Part shown: in pieces, positions 17,711 to 26,469 of the stretch
Numbering within the stretch: position 1 is the first letter of the stretch
Layout: the number at the start of each line of letters is the position of its first letter
Source: CAZGMN01 sp964645765
GTDB lineage: Bacteria; Acidobacteriota; Aminicenantia; Aminicenantales; Aminicenantaceae
Assembly: GCA_964645765.1 (NCBI GenBank)
Contig: CAZYBE010000008.1
Location: 41,866 to 105,865, forward strand
DNA: 64,000 nucleotides
Direction: 5' to 3'
Made by a program: the position numbers and the translations under genes
Notes under the pieces: model-generated
The model's input: the letters and a program-made list of their open reading frames with translations, nothing else
What the model was told of the DNA's origin: nothing
Databases searched by the model: none

Positions 17711-19017
17711 TTGAGACCTAATGCAAGGCCAAAAAATATTTCTCTTTCAGGAACCAGGGTGAAATCATCGATTCCAGCAATAATATAAAGATGACTTAAA
17801 GGAGAATATCTGGCCCGCAGCCGGAACTGAGGACGCGGCTTTCGCTGGAAATCAAAAGTTTCCAGGCTGAGCCTCAATCTATCTCCGGCCATCGAGTAAT
17901 CAATTCCTGCTCCAAGCTTGGATTCCATGATTCCAGCCCTGGGCGAGAAAGCACCCAGCCTGATTCCGCCTTGGGCCGAATAAACGAATTTATCATGCCA
18001 GGGGTCATGAATAACCTGGGCCAAAAAATGTTTTCTTTTATCGGGCCAGAGGTCAAGGGCAAAATAATTCTTCAAGAGGTTGCTCTTCCCATAATATTCT
18101 GCGCTCAGCTCGCCATAGGCTTCTAACTCAGAAACCGGGTTGACGACTTTTTCAACCTTTCCCAGTGCATCTTCAGCTCTCTGGTATAACTCTGGATGTT
18201 GAATAATTTTCCCCAGCGTCCCTTCACCTTTGTTAATCTTCTCCAGAGACTCATTCAGAAGCTCCAGAGACTCTTCTATCGTGTTGAGCAGCTCTTTTAT
18301 TCTCTCCAGATTTATCTTGACGCTCGGCCTGTTTTCCTCGACAACATCCTTTACAAGCGAGGTCAGCTCCTCAAGATTGCGGGTTACCTCGTCAACGCCT
18401 TTCTCAAATTTATGAATAGCCTGGGAAGGTCTGCGCAGCCCCTGCTCAATCTCTCCTCTGTTTGCCGCGAAGAAATCTTTTAAATCCGATGACAGAGTCG
18501 ACAGATTCTGGAGAGAATTTTGAAAATTGACTTTTGATTCTTCTCCGCCGAGCATGTCCTTTAATGCTTTTGTCATTTCTTTGAACTCATCGCCTATGGA
18601 GAGCAAAAGAGTTCCCATCTGGTCAAAGCTCACGGGAGGGATGCCTTCGATCGTCGCTCCTGGAAGACAAAAACCCGATTCCTCACCGGGTATGATTTCT
18701 ATGTGTTTTTCTCCTAAGAGCCCTAATGAGGCCAGGGTGGCTTTGGAACCTCGAGGGACATTGACTCCTGAATCAATGTTCAACTGGACCTCGGCTTTGC
18801 TCCCCTTCAATCGGATATCCTTAACATACCCAACTTTCACCCCAGCCATTCTGACCAAGGCTCTCTTTTCCAGGCCAACCGCAGAGTCATAGGAAACATA
18901 GAGGAGATAACCGGGCTTTTTGAAAAGAACGCTCAAGTCTCCGACGACAAAGATAAAAACAGCAAGAACGAAGATGGCCACTGTCAGAAAAATCCCGATT
19001 TTTAACTCTCGCTTCAT
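17707..19017 (-). CDS. MlaD-like MCE protein with C-terminal beta-rich domain
   Basis: Periplasmic lipid-binding subunit of an Mla-type phospholipid transporter. It has one N-terminal helix (residues 6-28), an MCE domain (about 38-118, YVSYDSAVGLEKRALVRMAG then VKVGYVKDI), a long helical coiled region (about 150-300) and a C-terminal stretch (about 310-436) made of alternating short strands with aromatic residues (FVYSAQGGIRLGAFSPRAG, then LRLSLETFDF, FRLRARYSP). MlaD of E. coli is 183 residues and lacks these extra regions. The tail looks like a small outer-membrane barrel or a beta platform; this is an inference. It follows mlaF by 59 bp. Confidence 0.85.
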   Translation of the reverse strand: MKRELKIGIFLTVAIFVLAVFIFVVGDLSVLFKKPGYLLYVSYDSAVGLEKRALVRMAGVKVGYVKDIRLKGSKAEVQLNIDSGVNVPRGSKATLASLGLLGEKHIEIIPGEESGFCLPGATIEGIPPVSFDQMGTLLLSIGDEFKEMTKALKDMLGGEESKVNFQNSLQNLSTLSSDLKDFFAANRGEIEQGLRRPSQAIHKFEKGVDEVTRNLEELTSLVKDVVEENRPSVKINLERIKELLNTIEESLELLNESLEKINKGEGTLGKIIQHPELYQRAEDALGKVEKVVNPVSELEAYGELSAEYYGKSNLLKNYFALDLWPDKRKHFLAQVIHDPWHDKFVYSAQGGIRLGAFSPRAGIMESKLGAGIDYSMAGDRLRLSLETFDFQRKPRPQFRLRARYSPLSHLYIIAGIDDFTLVPEREIFFGLALGLK

Positions 19018-19076
19018 AATGTCTCTCTCAATCTTGCTTAAAGCGCTGCCAAAATGATAACTCTCAAAACCTTATT

Positions 19077-19823
19077 TTACCAGTTTTTAATCGGCCCTTC
19101 TGCCTTGCCATAAATAAATTGCTGAACAACAGGATTTTTTGAATTCCGAATTTCCTCAGGAGTCCCTGACTCAATAATCTTTCCCTCATAAAGCATGGCA
19201 ATCTTGTCTGCGACCTTATAAGCGCTGATTATATCATGAGTGATGACCAGAGAGGTCACCTCCAGCTCCTGCTTCATCCTGATAATCAAGTCATTTATGG
19301 CATCAGCCCTGATGGGGTCGATTCCTGTGGAAGGCTCATCATAGAGGATAACATCCGGCGAGTAGGCAATGGCTCTGGCCAGGCCAACTCTCTTTCTCAT
19401 TCCCCCGCTGAGCTGGTAAGGCATAAGGTTTTCGATTCCTTTTAATCCGACTTTGGCCAGATTCTTGCTCACCAATTCTTGAATTTTTTCTGGCGAAAAA
19501 TCGGTGTATCTTTCCAGGCCAAAGCTCACATTCTGGCCGACTGTCATCGAGTCAAAAAGCGCCGTCCCTTGAAAAAGCATCCCGAATCTCCGAGTGATCT
19601 TGTGGAGCTCTTCATCCTTGAGCCCGGTGATTTCAACTCCATCGACTAAAATCTTTCCCCTGTCAGGCTTGAGCAGTCCGATGACATGCTTGATCAATAC
19701 GCTCTTTCCCGACCCGCTCTGGCCGATGACAACCAGAGTTTCACCTAGCTCAACTTGGAGGGTGACACCCTGAAGAACCTTCTTCTGGCCAAAGGCTTTG
19801 TGGAGGTCGATGACCTGAATCAT
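19077..19823 (-). CDS. mlaF: Mla-type ABC transporter ATP-binding protein
   Basis: ATPase of the phospholipid transporter that maintains outer-membrane asymmetry. The 248-residue protein has Walker A GQSGSGKSVL (about 36-45), the signature LSGGMRKRVGLARA, Walker B VILYDEPSTGIDP and the switch His in LVITHD. Its ATG overlaps the permease stop by 4 bp, a sign of tight coupling with mlaE. Confidence 0.95.
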   Translation of the reverse strand: MIQVIDLHKAFGQKKVLQGVTLQVELGETLVVIGQSGSGKSVLIKHVIGLLKPDRGKILVDGVEITGLKDEELHKITRRFGMLFQGTALFDSMTVGQNVSFGLERYTDFSPEKIQELVSKNLAKVGLKGIENLMPYQLSGGMRKRVGLARAIAYSPDVILYDEPSTGIDPIRADAINDLIIRMKQELEVTSLVITHDIISAYKVADKIAMLYEGKIIESGTPEEIRNSKNPVVQQFIYGKAEGPIKNW

Positions 19824-20614
19824 GGCCCCAAACTCGCAGGAAGAGCTTTGCTGAGAAAGAAGTTTACAATCACAATGCTGATGCTGGCTATGACCACTGC
19901 CCGGGTCGTAGCCCGGCCCACTCCTTCTGCACCTCCCTCTGCTTTTAATCCCTGCCAGCAGCCGATTAAGGCGATAATCACTCCAAAAACTGCGGCCTTA
20001 AGAAGCCCGCTCGTCACATCCCAAATTTCAATATAGAGCAGTGTATTCCTGATGTAAAGAATCCGGTTCACGCCCATCAGGTAAACATTGTAGAAAAAGC
20101 CGCCGGCAATGCCGATGAGGTCGCCGAACATTGTCAGGCAAGGAAGCATGATCAAGGAAGCCAGAATTCGAGGGACGACAAGATAGCGGGTTGGGTCAGC
20201 CCCCAGAGTGAAGAGGGCATCGACCTGTTCTGTAATTTTCATCGTTCCGATTTCAGCAGCCATGGCCGAACCCACCCGTCCTGTGACCATGAGGCCCACA
20301 AGAATAGGAATCAGCTCTTTGCAAAGGCCGAGGGAGATGATCGGCCCTCCGTATGTTTCTGAGCCGGGACCTATGTACCTGTGAAAGCCGATATATGTTT
20401 GAAGCCCAAAAACAAGGCCGCCAAAGGCTGCAGTCAAAGAGACGACTGGAAAAGACTTGACGCCTATTTCCTCGAGCTGCTGGATGAATATCCTCTTCTC
20501 CCACGGCCTCTTGAAAAGATTCTTGATAATTTTGACGAGCAGCAGGCCAACCTCTCCCAACTGCTCGAAAAAGGAACGGAAATAATAAAGAGGGACTTTT
20601 GCTGGCTGGAACAT
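19820..20614 (-). CDS. mlaE: Mla-type ABC transporter permease
   Basis: Membrane subunit of the phospholipid transporter, 264 residues with about five to six hydrophobic helices. The family signature is seen in GLVFGLQTYIGFHRYIG and in LVGLMVTGRVGSAMAAEIG, with TEQVDALFTLGADPTRYLVVPR near the cytoplasmic coupling region. It starts 9 bp after the dnaB stop and overlaps mlaF, so the replication helicase and lipid transport genes are probably on one transcript. Confidence 0.95.
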   Translation of the reverse strand: MFQPAKVPLYYFRSFFEQLGEVGLLLVKIIKNLFKRPWEKRIFIQQLEEIGVKSFPVVSLTAAFGGLVFGLQTYIGFHRYIGPGSETYGGPIISLGLCKELIPILVGLMVTGRVGSAMAAEIGTMKITEQVDALFTLGADPTRYLVVPRILASLIMLPCLTMFGDLIGIAGGFFYNVYLMGVNRILYIRNTLLYIEIWDVTSGLLKAAVFGVIIALIGCWQGLKAEGGAEGVGRATTRAVVIASISIVIVNFFLSKALPASLGP

Positions 20615-20623
20615 TTTCAGGCT

Positions 20624-21973
20624 TTAGAAGGAATGAAATTCCATGTCGGCGAAGCGAGCATATTCCTTTATAAAGGCAAGCTTCAACTTCCCGGTGGGTC
20701 CGTTCCTCTGCTTGGCAACGTTTATCTCAGCTTCTCCCTTGATGTTTTCATCATTGGGCCGATAGAGTTCTGGACGGTAGATGAAGATCACCACGTCGGC
20801 ATCCTGCTCGATAGCTCCTGATTCTCTCAGGTCGGACAATTGAGGAATCGGCTCCCGGCGTCCTCTCTCAGGAGCACGGCTGAGCTGGGATATCCCGACC
20901 ACAGGAATCTTAATATCCTTCGCCAATTCCTTGAGGGAGCGAGAAATATAGGACATCTCCTGATTTCTGTTCTCAAACTTTCCGCCTGGCCGCATGAGCT
21001 GGATATAATCGACAAAGAGAATGTCAAGATTCTGCTCCATTTTGAGCCTTCGGGCCTTGGCCTTCATCTCCATGACCGTCAGTGCCGGACTTTCATCGAC
21101 GAATATCTTGGCTCGAGAAAGAGTTTCTGCGGCCAGCTTGAGCTTTTCAAAATCCCTTTCCCCGATAAAGCCTGTCCTGACTTTCTTTATGTCTAACTGA
21201 GCCTCGCCGCAGAGGAGTCGGATGACGACCTGCTCCTTAGCCATCTCCAGAGAAAAAAAGCCTATGGAATAGTCGGTCCTGATGCCTGCATGCTGGGAAA
21301 TGTTCAGGCAAAGAGCTGTCTTTCCCATCGAAGGCCGGGCGGCAACGACTATAAATTCAGAGTTATGAAGCCCAGCGGTCACCTGGTCCAGGTCGCGAAA
21401 TCCCGTTGGAATTCCTGTGACCGTCTCTTTCCGGTCGTGCAGGACTTTGATTAGATCCATGGTCGGCGCCGTCAAGGTTCCCACCGAGACAAATCCCGGC
21501 TTGACTCTCTGTTCAGCAACTCCAATGATGGCTGCCTGGGCTTCATCCAGAATCAAGTCTGCATCCTCTTTTTGCTCATAACTCGAGGAAATAATCTTGG
21601 CTGAGGAAAGAATGAGCTGTCTCAGGAGGGATTTCTCTTTGATGATTCGGGCATGGAATTCAATATTCAAGCTCTTCGGAACCCCATCCATCAAGGAAGA
21701 AAGATAAGAAGCACCGCCAATCTCTTCCAACACCCCAGCCCTTTGAAGCTCATCGCTCAATGTGATGATATCCACTGGAAGCCCTTTATCGACGAGAGAG
21801 ATAATCTTGTCGATGATTCTACGGTTAGAATCTTTATAGAAGTCCTCTGGAGAGATGATGGAGAGGATAACATTCAGATTTTTGTTGTTGACAAGGATTC
21901 CTCCCAAGACAGTCTTCTCCGCTTCCAGGCTGTGGGGAAAGACGTTTTTTAAAAGCTGTGAGTCGACGTTCAC
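20624..21973 (-). CDS. dnaB: Replicative DNA helicase DnaB
   Basis: Unwinds DNA at the replication fork as a hexamer. The 449-residue protein has the N-terminal helical domain (PHSLEAEKTVLGGIL, residues 13-27), Walker A ARPSMGKTAL (about 210-219), the Walker B region LDILFVDYIQLM and the RecA-like motifs ELAKDIKIPVVGISQLSR and LRESGAIEQDADVVIFIYR. It sits behind rplI in the conserved rpsF-rpsR-rplI-dnaB order. Confidence 0.97.
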   Translation of the reverse strand: MNVDSQLLKNVFPHSLEAEKTVLGGILVNNKNLNVILSIISPEDFYKDSNRRIIDKIISLVDKGLPVDIITLSDELQRAGVLEEIGGASYLSSLMDGVPKSLNIEFHARIIKEKSLLRQLILSSAKIISSSYEQKEDADLILDEAQAAIIGVAEQRVKPGFVSVGTLTAPTMDLIKVLHDRKETVTGIPTGFRDLDQVTAGLHNSEFIVVAARPSMGKTALCLNISQHAGIRTDYSIGFFSLEMAKEQVVIRLLCGEAQLDIKKVRTGFIGERDFEKLKLAAETLSRAKIFVDESPALTVMEMKAKARRLKMEQNLDILFVDYIQLMRPGGKFENRNQEMSYISRSLKELAKDIKIPVVGISQLSRAPERGRREPIPQLSDLRESGAIEQDADVVIFIYRPELYRPNDENIKGEAEINVAKQRNGPTGKLKLAFIKEYARFADMEFHSF

Positions 21974-21987
21974 TTTTTCCCAATCCC

Positions 21988-22473
21988 TTATTTTTCTTCT
22001 TTTGCTTCCTTCTTCTCCTCTTCCGTCTCTTCTTCTTTCAAAACTTCGACTTTTAGCTCTGCCTGCTCATCATAATAAACTTTTATGGGCACAGTATAAT
22101 TTCCCACTCTCTTTATCGGCTCGTCAAGAAGAATCTTCTTCTTCTCAATATCATAGCCCAATGCTTGAAGGGCATCCTTGATATCTGACGAACTCACCGA
22201 GCCAAAAATGTGGTCTTTTTCTCCGGCTTTTTTCTTGAAGGTAAGGCTTGTCTGGTTCAGTCTCTGGATGAGCTCCTGATAGGACAGCCTTTCCTTTTCT
22301 ATCCTTTTTTTCAGGGCCTGTCTTTCGATTTCTATCATCTTTATATTAGACGAAGTCACCTCTATGGCTAATCTCTTAGGAATGAGATAATTCCTTCCGA
22401 ATCCTGCGGCCACATCAACACTATCCCCTTTCCTCCCCAGGTTTTCGACATCTTGTTTTAAAATGACTCTCAT
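21988..22473 (-). CDS. rplI: 50S ribosomal protein bL9
   Basis: Large-subunit protein of 161 residues. The N-terminal domain opens MRVILKQDVENLGRKGD with the family signature GFGRNYLIPKRLA, followed by the long central helix and the C-terminal RNA-binding domain with IFGSVSSSDI. The last 15 residues are a Lys/Glu-rich tail (EETEEEKKEAKEEK) beyond the usual end. It lies 27 bp after rpsR. Confidence 0.97.
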   Translation of the reverse strand: MRVILKQDVENLGRKGDSVDVAAGFGRNYLIPKRLAIEVTSSNIKMIEIERQALKKRIEKERLSYQELIQRLNQTSLTFKKKAGEKDHIFGSVSSSDIKDALQALGYDIEKKKILLDEPIKRVGNYTVPIKVYYDEQAELKVEVLKEEETEEEKKEAKEEK

Positions 22474-22500
22474 CTTTCCTCCAATTCGAAAGCTCTCATC

Positions 22501-22758
22501 TTACTCCTCTAAGTAGGGAAGCAGGGCCATGAGCCTTGCTCTCTTGATGGCTGTGGCGAGTTTCCGCTGGTGATAAGCGCAGGCACCGGAAACACGACGG
22601 GGGGAAATCTTGCCTCTGTCGAGAATATACCTCTTCAAGATGTCGATGTTCTTGTAATCAATGTCTCTGACATTTCTCTGGCAAAAACGGCAGAATTTCT
22701 TTTTTGGTGGGAAATACCGCCGCAACGGACTCCTTTCTGTTCTTTGTTCCCTGGCCAT
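22501..22758 (-). CDS. rpsR: 30S ribosomal protein bS18
   Basis: Small-subunit protein of 85 residues that pairs with bS6. The typical core is present: CRFCQRNVRDIDYKNIDILK, then LDRGKISPRRVSGACAYHQR and LATAIKRARLMALLPY. The cysteines at 22 and 25 belong to the zinc-type variant. It is 2 bp behind rpsF. Confidence 0.97.
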   Translation of the reverse strand: MAREQRTERSPLRRYFPPKKKFCRFCQRNVRDIDYKNIDILKRYILDRGKISPRRVSGACAYHQRKLATAIKRARLMALLPYLEE

Positions 22759-22760
22759 TC

Positions 22761-23186
22761 TTAAATCTCCTCTTTGCCCGTTTCATCAGGGCTCAACTTT
22801 TCTTTAGCTTCCTCCTTCTCTCCAAGGCCTCCGCTTTCTAACTCGGGTGCGGCTTCTTCCGGCATGCGTTTTTTCTTTTTTCGCTTATTCTCTCTACTCA
22901 CTTTTTTTACAGTCAGAAAACGGAGAACAGACTCTGTCTGCTTGAAGCGCCTCTCGAGCTCGTAAGGAACCTCCGGGTCTGCTTCATAAAGGAAAATCAC
23001 ATAGAAGGCTTCTTCAAACCTCTTGATGGGATAAGTCATTTTCCTCTTTCCCCATCTGTCTTCCTTGATCATCTTCCCTTTCTTTTGAGAAATGACGTCT
23101 GCCATCTGGGTGATGAAGCTTGCGGTTTCCTCTTCTGACAATTTGGGCGAGAGCAAAAAAGCTGTTTCGTATTGTCTCATTGGCAC
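22761..23186 (-). CDS. rpsF: 30S ribosomal protein bS6
   Basis: Small-subunit protein (141 aa) with the fold-defining YETAFLLSPKLSEEE and the KRKMTYPIKRFEEAFYVIF segment. The C-terminal 45 residues are a highly charged Lys/Glu tail, longer than in many relatives. AGGAGGT precedes the ATG by six bases. It heads the ribosomal block and follows pth after about 54 bp. Confidence 0.96.
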   Translation of the reverse strand: MPMRQYETAFLLSPKLSEEETASFITQMADVISQKKGKMIKEDRWGKRKMTYPIKRFEEAFYVIFLYEADPEVPYELERRFKQTESVLRFLTVKKVSRENKRKKKKRMPEEAAPELESGGLGEKEEAKEKLSPDETGKEEI

Positions 23187-23240
23187 CTCCTTATGGATTC
23201 ACAGCTTCTTCCTTTTTCAGAAGAAACAAGGAGACCTCTG

Positions 23241-23828
23241 TCATGGCGAATTGAACAAGGTCTTCCCTCGTTGATTGTAGATATTCATTGCCTTTTCTGT
23301 TTCTCCGGCTAAAACGAGCTCCAGGGCTTCCTGCGCCTTTTTTAAGCTCTCTTTGAGGAGCGGCGCTTCTAATCTATCGAACCGAGAGAGTACATAATGG
23401 ACGGCATTTTCACCGGTTGATAAAGGCCCGATCCCTATCCTAATCCTCGGAAATTCTTCGCTCGCAATTTCCTGGACAATCGATATCATCCCTTTATGAT
23501 TCCCTGGCCCGCCTCTTTTCTTGACCCTGATCTCTCCTAAGGGAATGTCCAGGTCATCGTAAACCACGATGAGATTTTCTGACTTGATCCTCCTTCCTTC
23601 AAGAATCTGTTTCACCGCCTGGCCGCTTTTGTTCATGTAGGTCAGGGGAATAGCTAAAAGAACTTTCGCTTTATTCCTCTCAACCTCAGCCGCTTTCGAA
23701 AAGAAAATCTTTTTTCTCAATTTAACCTTCCAAGCTTTGGCGATTCTTTGGACCAAAGTCAATCCCACATTGTGTCTCGTCGCAGAATACTGCCTTCCAG
23801 GATTGCCCAAGCCAACAACTGCCCACAA
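23241..23828 (-). CDS. pth: Peptidyl-tRNA hydrolase
   Basis: Recycles tRNA from prematurely released peptidyl-tRNA. The 195-residue enzyme has GLGNPGRQYSATRHNVG with the catalytic His at about 19, NKSGQAV, the YDDLDIPLG motif with catalytic Asp, and GGPGNHKGM. It is directly downstream of rplY (3 bp), a pairing common in many bacteria. Confidence 0.97.
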   Translation of the reverse strand: MWAVVGLGNPGRQYSATRHNVGLTLVQRIAKAWKVKLRKKIFFSKAAEVERNKAKVLLAIPLTYMNKSGQAVKQILEGRRIKSENLIVVYDDLDIPLGEIRVKKRGGPGNHKGMISIVQEIASEEFPRIRIGIGPLSTGENAVHYVLSRFDRLEAPLLKESLKKAQEALELVLAGETEKAMNIYNQRGKTLFNSP

Positions 23829-23831
23829 GTC

Positions 23832-24524
23832 TTATTCCTTTTCCTTCTTTTCCTTCTTTTCCTTTTCTTCTTCCTTCGGTTCCTCCTCGGCCCTCTCCTT
23901 CTTGATGACTTCAGGCTCTGCCGGCTCGGCAACAACCTCTTCCTCTGCCTCAACCGCAACTTCTTCCTCCTTTGAAGGAGCCTCGATGATGACTAAAAGC
24001 GTATCAGGGCGGCTGATGAGCTTTACCCCTTCAGGAGCAGTTAGATCTCCCACCTTGAGAGATTGGCGAAGGTGGAGGTTGCTGATGTCAACTTCCATGC
24101 GCTCGGGGATATTCTTAGGGAGGCATTCAATTTCCACCTCTCGAGTGATGAGGTCGACGAATCCTCCTTCGGTCTTAACCCCCACGGCCTCTCCGACTGT
24201 AATGACTGGAATAGAAACATGGATGGCTCTATCCATGGCAATCTGAATAAAGTCAGCATGAAGGATTTCATCGGTGACCGGGTTCCTCTGCAGCTCTTTT
24301 ATCATTACATCCTTAAGCTCGGAGTCATAACTGATTTGAAAAATAGTCCTCTCTCTCGATTCTGACATCAGAATCGTGAAAAGATCCTTCTTTTTTAAAG
24401 TCAAAGGGACATTGGCCCTATCTGCTCCATAAAAAACGGCTGGCATCATCCCCTCTCTTCTCAAGCGACGGGACGCATTCTTGCCGAAGGTTCCTCTTTT
24501 CTCGGCTTTAATCTTAAAGCTCAT
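23832..24524 (-). CDS. rplY: 50S ribosomal protein bL25, CTC form
   Basis: 5S-rRNA-binding protein in the long general-stress (CTC/TL5) form. Residues 1-95 match the L25 core (GTFGKNASRRLRREGMMPAV, YGADRANVPL), and residues 100-190 the TL5 C-terminal domain (VPITVGEA-like VITVGEAVGVKTEGGFVD). The last 40 residues are an acidic/lysine-rich low-complexity tail. It lies between prs and pth. Confidence 0.95.
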   Translation of the reverse strand: MSFKIKAEKRGTFGKNASRRLRREGMMPAVFYGADRANVPLTLKKKDLFTILMSESRERTIFQISYDSELKDVMIKELQRNPVTDEILHADFIQIAMDRAIHVSIPVITVGEAVGVKTEGGFVDLITREVEIECLPKNIPERMEVDISNLHLRQSLKVGDLTAPEGVKLISRPDTLLVIIEAPSKEEEVAVEAEEEVVAEPAEPEVIKKERAEEEPKEEEKEKKEKKEKE

Positions 24525-24536
24525 TTCTCTTCCTCC

Positions 24537-25484
24537 TTAGGTGAACAGAGAGCTCACGGAATATCCGATGTGGATTCTCCGAATGGCCTCTCCCAAAAGA
24601 GCGGCAACAGAAAGGACGACAATCTTTGCAGATGATTTTGCCCTTTCATTCAGAGGGATGGTGTTGGTGACAATCAGCTTTTCCATATCAGAATTTTCTA
24701 TTTTCTCCACAGCTTGCCCTGATAAAATGGGATGAGTGCATGCCGAAAAAACCCGCTTCGCTCCTTCTCTTTTCAAGGCCGGAACGCTATGGACAAGCGT
24801 CCCCCCTGTATCGACCATATCATCCAGGATAACGACATCGCGATTCTTGACAGAGCCGATGACATGGAGCACCTTGGCTATGTTCGGCGCCGGCCTTCTT
24901 TTGTCGATGATGGCTAAATTAGCCTGCATCCTTTTTGCAAACCACCTGGCCCGGCCCACTCCTCCGGCATCAGGAGAAACAATGGTTAAATTTCTCAACC
25001 TCAGCCTTTGCACATAATTGCACAAGACAGGAGCAGCCATCAGATTATCAACAGGGATTGAGAAAAATCCTTGAATCTGAGGAGAATGGAGGTCCATGGT
25101 CAGAATCCTGTCGGCGCCAGAGGCCTCAAGAAGGTCTGCAATAAGTCTGGCTGAAATTGGAACTCTGGGCCTTTCCTTCCAATCCTGGCGGGCATAGCAG
25201 TAGTAGGGAATGACGGCCGTGATTCTTTCGGCAGAGGCCCGTTTAAAGGCATCGATCATCAAAAAAAGCTCCATCATGTGAAAATTAGCATCATACGAAC
25301 CCGCCTGGATGATAAAAACATCTGTGCCGCGGACGTTTTCATCGATATAAAAGCGAACCTCTCCATCGCTGAACCGCTCTAAAACACATTTCCCCAGCTT
25401 GATTTTCAAGACATTGGCAATTTCTTTCGCTAATGCATGATTTGAAGACCCAGTAAAAACTTTCAAAATATGCTCTTCTTTCAC
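24537..25484 (-). CDS. prs: Ribose-phosphate pyrophosphokinase
   Basis: Makes PRPP from ribose 5-phosphate and ATP for nucleotide, His and Trp synthesis. The 315-residue protein has the full set of class I motifs: FSDGEVRFYIDENVRGTDVF, the YCYARQDWKERPRVPISARL loop, DLHSPQIQGFF, and the PRPP loop VVILDDMVDTGGTL. It follows the tRNA-Gln gene by 56 bp and belongs to the lolB-ispE-tRNA-prs-rplY-pth run. Confidence 0.97.
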   Translation of the reverse strand: MKEEHILKVFTGSSNHALAKEIANVLKIKLGKCVLERFSDGEVRFYIDENVRGTDVFIIQAGSYDANFHMMELFLMIDAFKRASAERITAVIPYYCYARQDWKERPRVPISARLIADLLEASGADRILTMDLHSPQIQGFFSIPVDNLMAAPVLCNYVQRLRLRNLTIVSPDAGGVGRARWFAKRMQANLAIIDKRRPAPNIAKVLHVIGSVKNRDVVILDDMVDTGGTLVHSVPALKREGAKRVFSACTHPILSGQAVEKIENSDMEKLIVTNTIPLNERAKSSAKIVVLSVAALLGEAIRRIHIGYSVSSLFT

Positions 25485-25540
25485 CGTTTCTCCTCCGGCG
25501 TGAATTTATTCAAAAGGTATTGTCTCCTTTCAATCAGCTG

Positions 25541-25612
25541 CTGGGGCGGGAGGATTCGAACCTCCGGATGGCGGATCCAAAGTCCGCTGCCTTACCGCTT
25601 GGCTACACCCCA
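25541..25612 (-). tRNA. tRNA-Gln (anticodon TTG)
   Basis: All four arms fold: acceptor TGGGGTG (25612-25606) with CGCCCCA (25548-25542), D arm GCC/GGC, anticodon arm GCGGA-CTTTGGA-TCCGC, and T arm GGAGG-TTCGAAT-CCTCC. The anticodon loop CTTTGGA gives TTG, which reads CAA (and CAG). Discriminator is G and CCA is not encoded. The first 10 nt overlap the last codons and stop of ispE, so the tRNA must be cut from the ispE transcript. Confidence 0.95.
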
Positions 25613-26469
25613 GCCTCCAAACTCATCCAGTATTGCTCCCGGGAAAGAGTCTCAACAAGAATAGCCGGAAAGCTCTCTCTTATTTTTTTCAAAGCCTTCT
25701 CCGCCTTTTCCCTCTCCAAGAAGAGCCCGAAGACGGCTGAGCCGCTCCCCGTGACTAGCGCCAACTCTGAATCCTGGCTCTGGAAAAGACTCTTAATGGA
25801 TTTGAGTTGTGGAAAAGAGCAAAAGATTGTCTCTTCTAATCTATTTTCTAATAAATCGAGCTCTCTTTTGTTTAAAAACTCGATAATTTTACTTTCTTTG
25901 TCCTCTGAAGTCAAGGATAAACGGAGGCTGGAGTAAATAGAGGCGGTTGAAATCGAAAAAGGGGGTAAAGCCAAGGCGCACCAGAGATTGTTCAGGTCAG
26001 AAAGAGGAGCAATCTCGTCTCCCCTCCCTGTTCCCAGGCATAGCCCTCCTTCAAGAAAACAGGGGACATCTGCGCCGAGTTTTTTGCCCAAATCCATCAA
26101 TGCCTTCTTCTCAAGATGAAGGCCCCAGATTTTATTCAAAGCGTAGAGCGTCATGGCCGCGTTGCTGCTTCCTCCTCCCAATCCTTTCCCAGGAGGAATA
26201 TTTTTTTTTGCTTGGATTTCTATCCCTTTTGAGATATTGAACGTCTCTTTAAGGAGGAGGGCCGCCTTGTAGATGAGGTTGTCCTCTGACCAGGAGATCG
26301 TTTTGTCATTTCCTTGGAGAAGAATCCTGCCGTTGTCGGCTGGTTTGAATTCTAAGATATCAAATAACTTTATGGTCTGGAAAAGGGTCCTTATCTCATG
26401 GTAATTGTCCTCTCTTTTTCGGAGGACCTCCAATCCCAGGTTTATCTTGGCGAAAGAATTAATTCTCAT
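25603..26469 (-). CDS. ispE: 4-diphosphocytidyl-2-C-methyl-D-erythritol kinase
   Basis: Phosphorylates CDP-ME in the non-mevalonate pathway. The 288-residue GHMP kinase has the N-terminal FAKINLGLEVLRKREDNYHE motif and the ATP loop PPGKGLGGGSSNAA (about 93-106). Its stop codon TAG (25605-25603) lies within the acceptor and following positions of the tRNA-Gln gene. It overlaps the LolB-like gene upstream by 11 bp. The order lolB-ispE-prs is the same as in E. coli, where tRNA genes are not part of it. Confidence 0.96.
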   Translation of the reverse strand: MRINSFAKINLGLEVLRKREDNYHEIRTLFQTIKLFDILEFKPADNGRILLQGNDKTISWSEDNLIYKAALLLKETFNISKGIEIQAKKNIPPGKGLGGGSSNAAMTLYALNKIWGLHLEKKALMDLGKKLGADVPCFLEGGLCLGTGRGDEIAPLSDLNNLWCALALPPFSISTASIYSSLRLSLTSEDKESKIIEFLNKRELDLLENRLEETIFCSFPQLKSIKSLFQSQDSELALVTGSGSAVFGLFLEREKAEKALKKIRESFPAILVETLSREQYWMSLEAGV

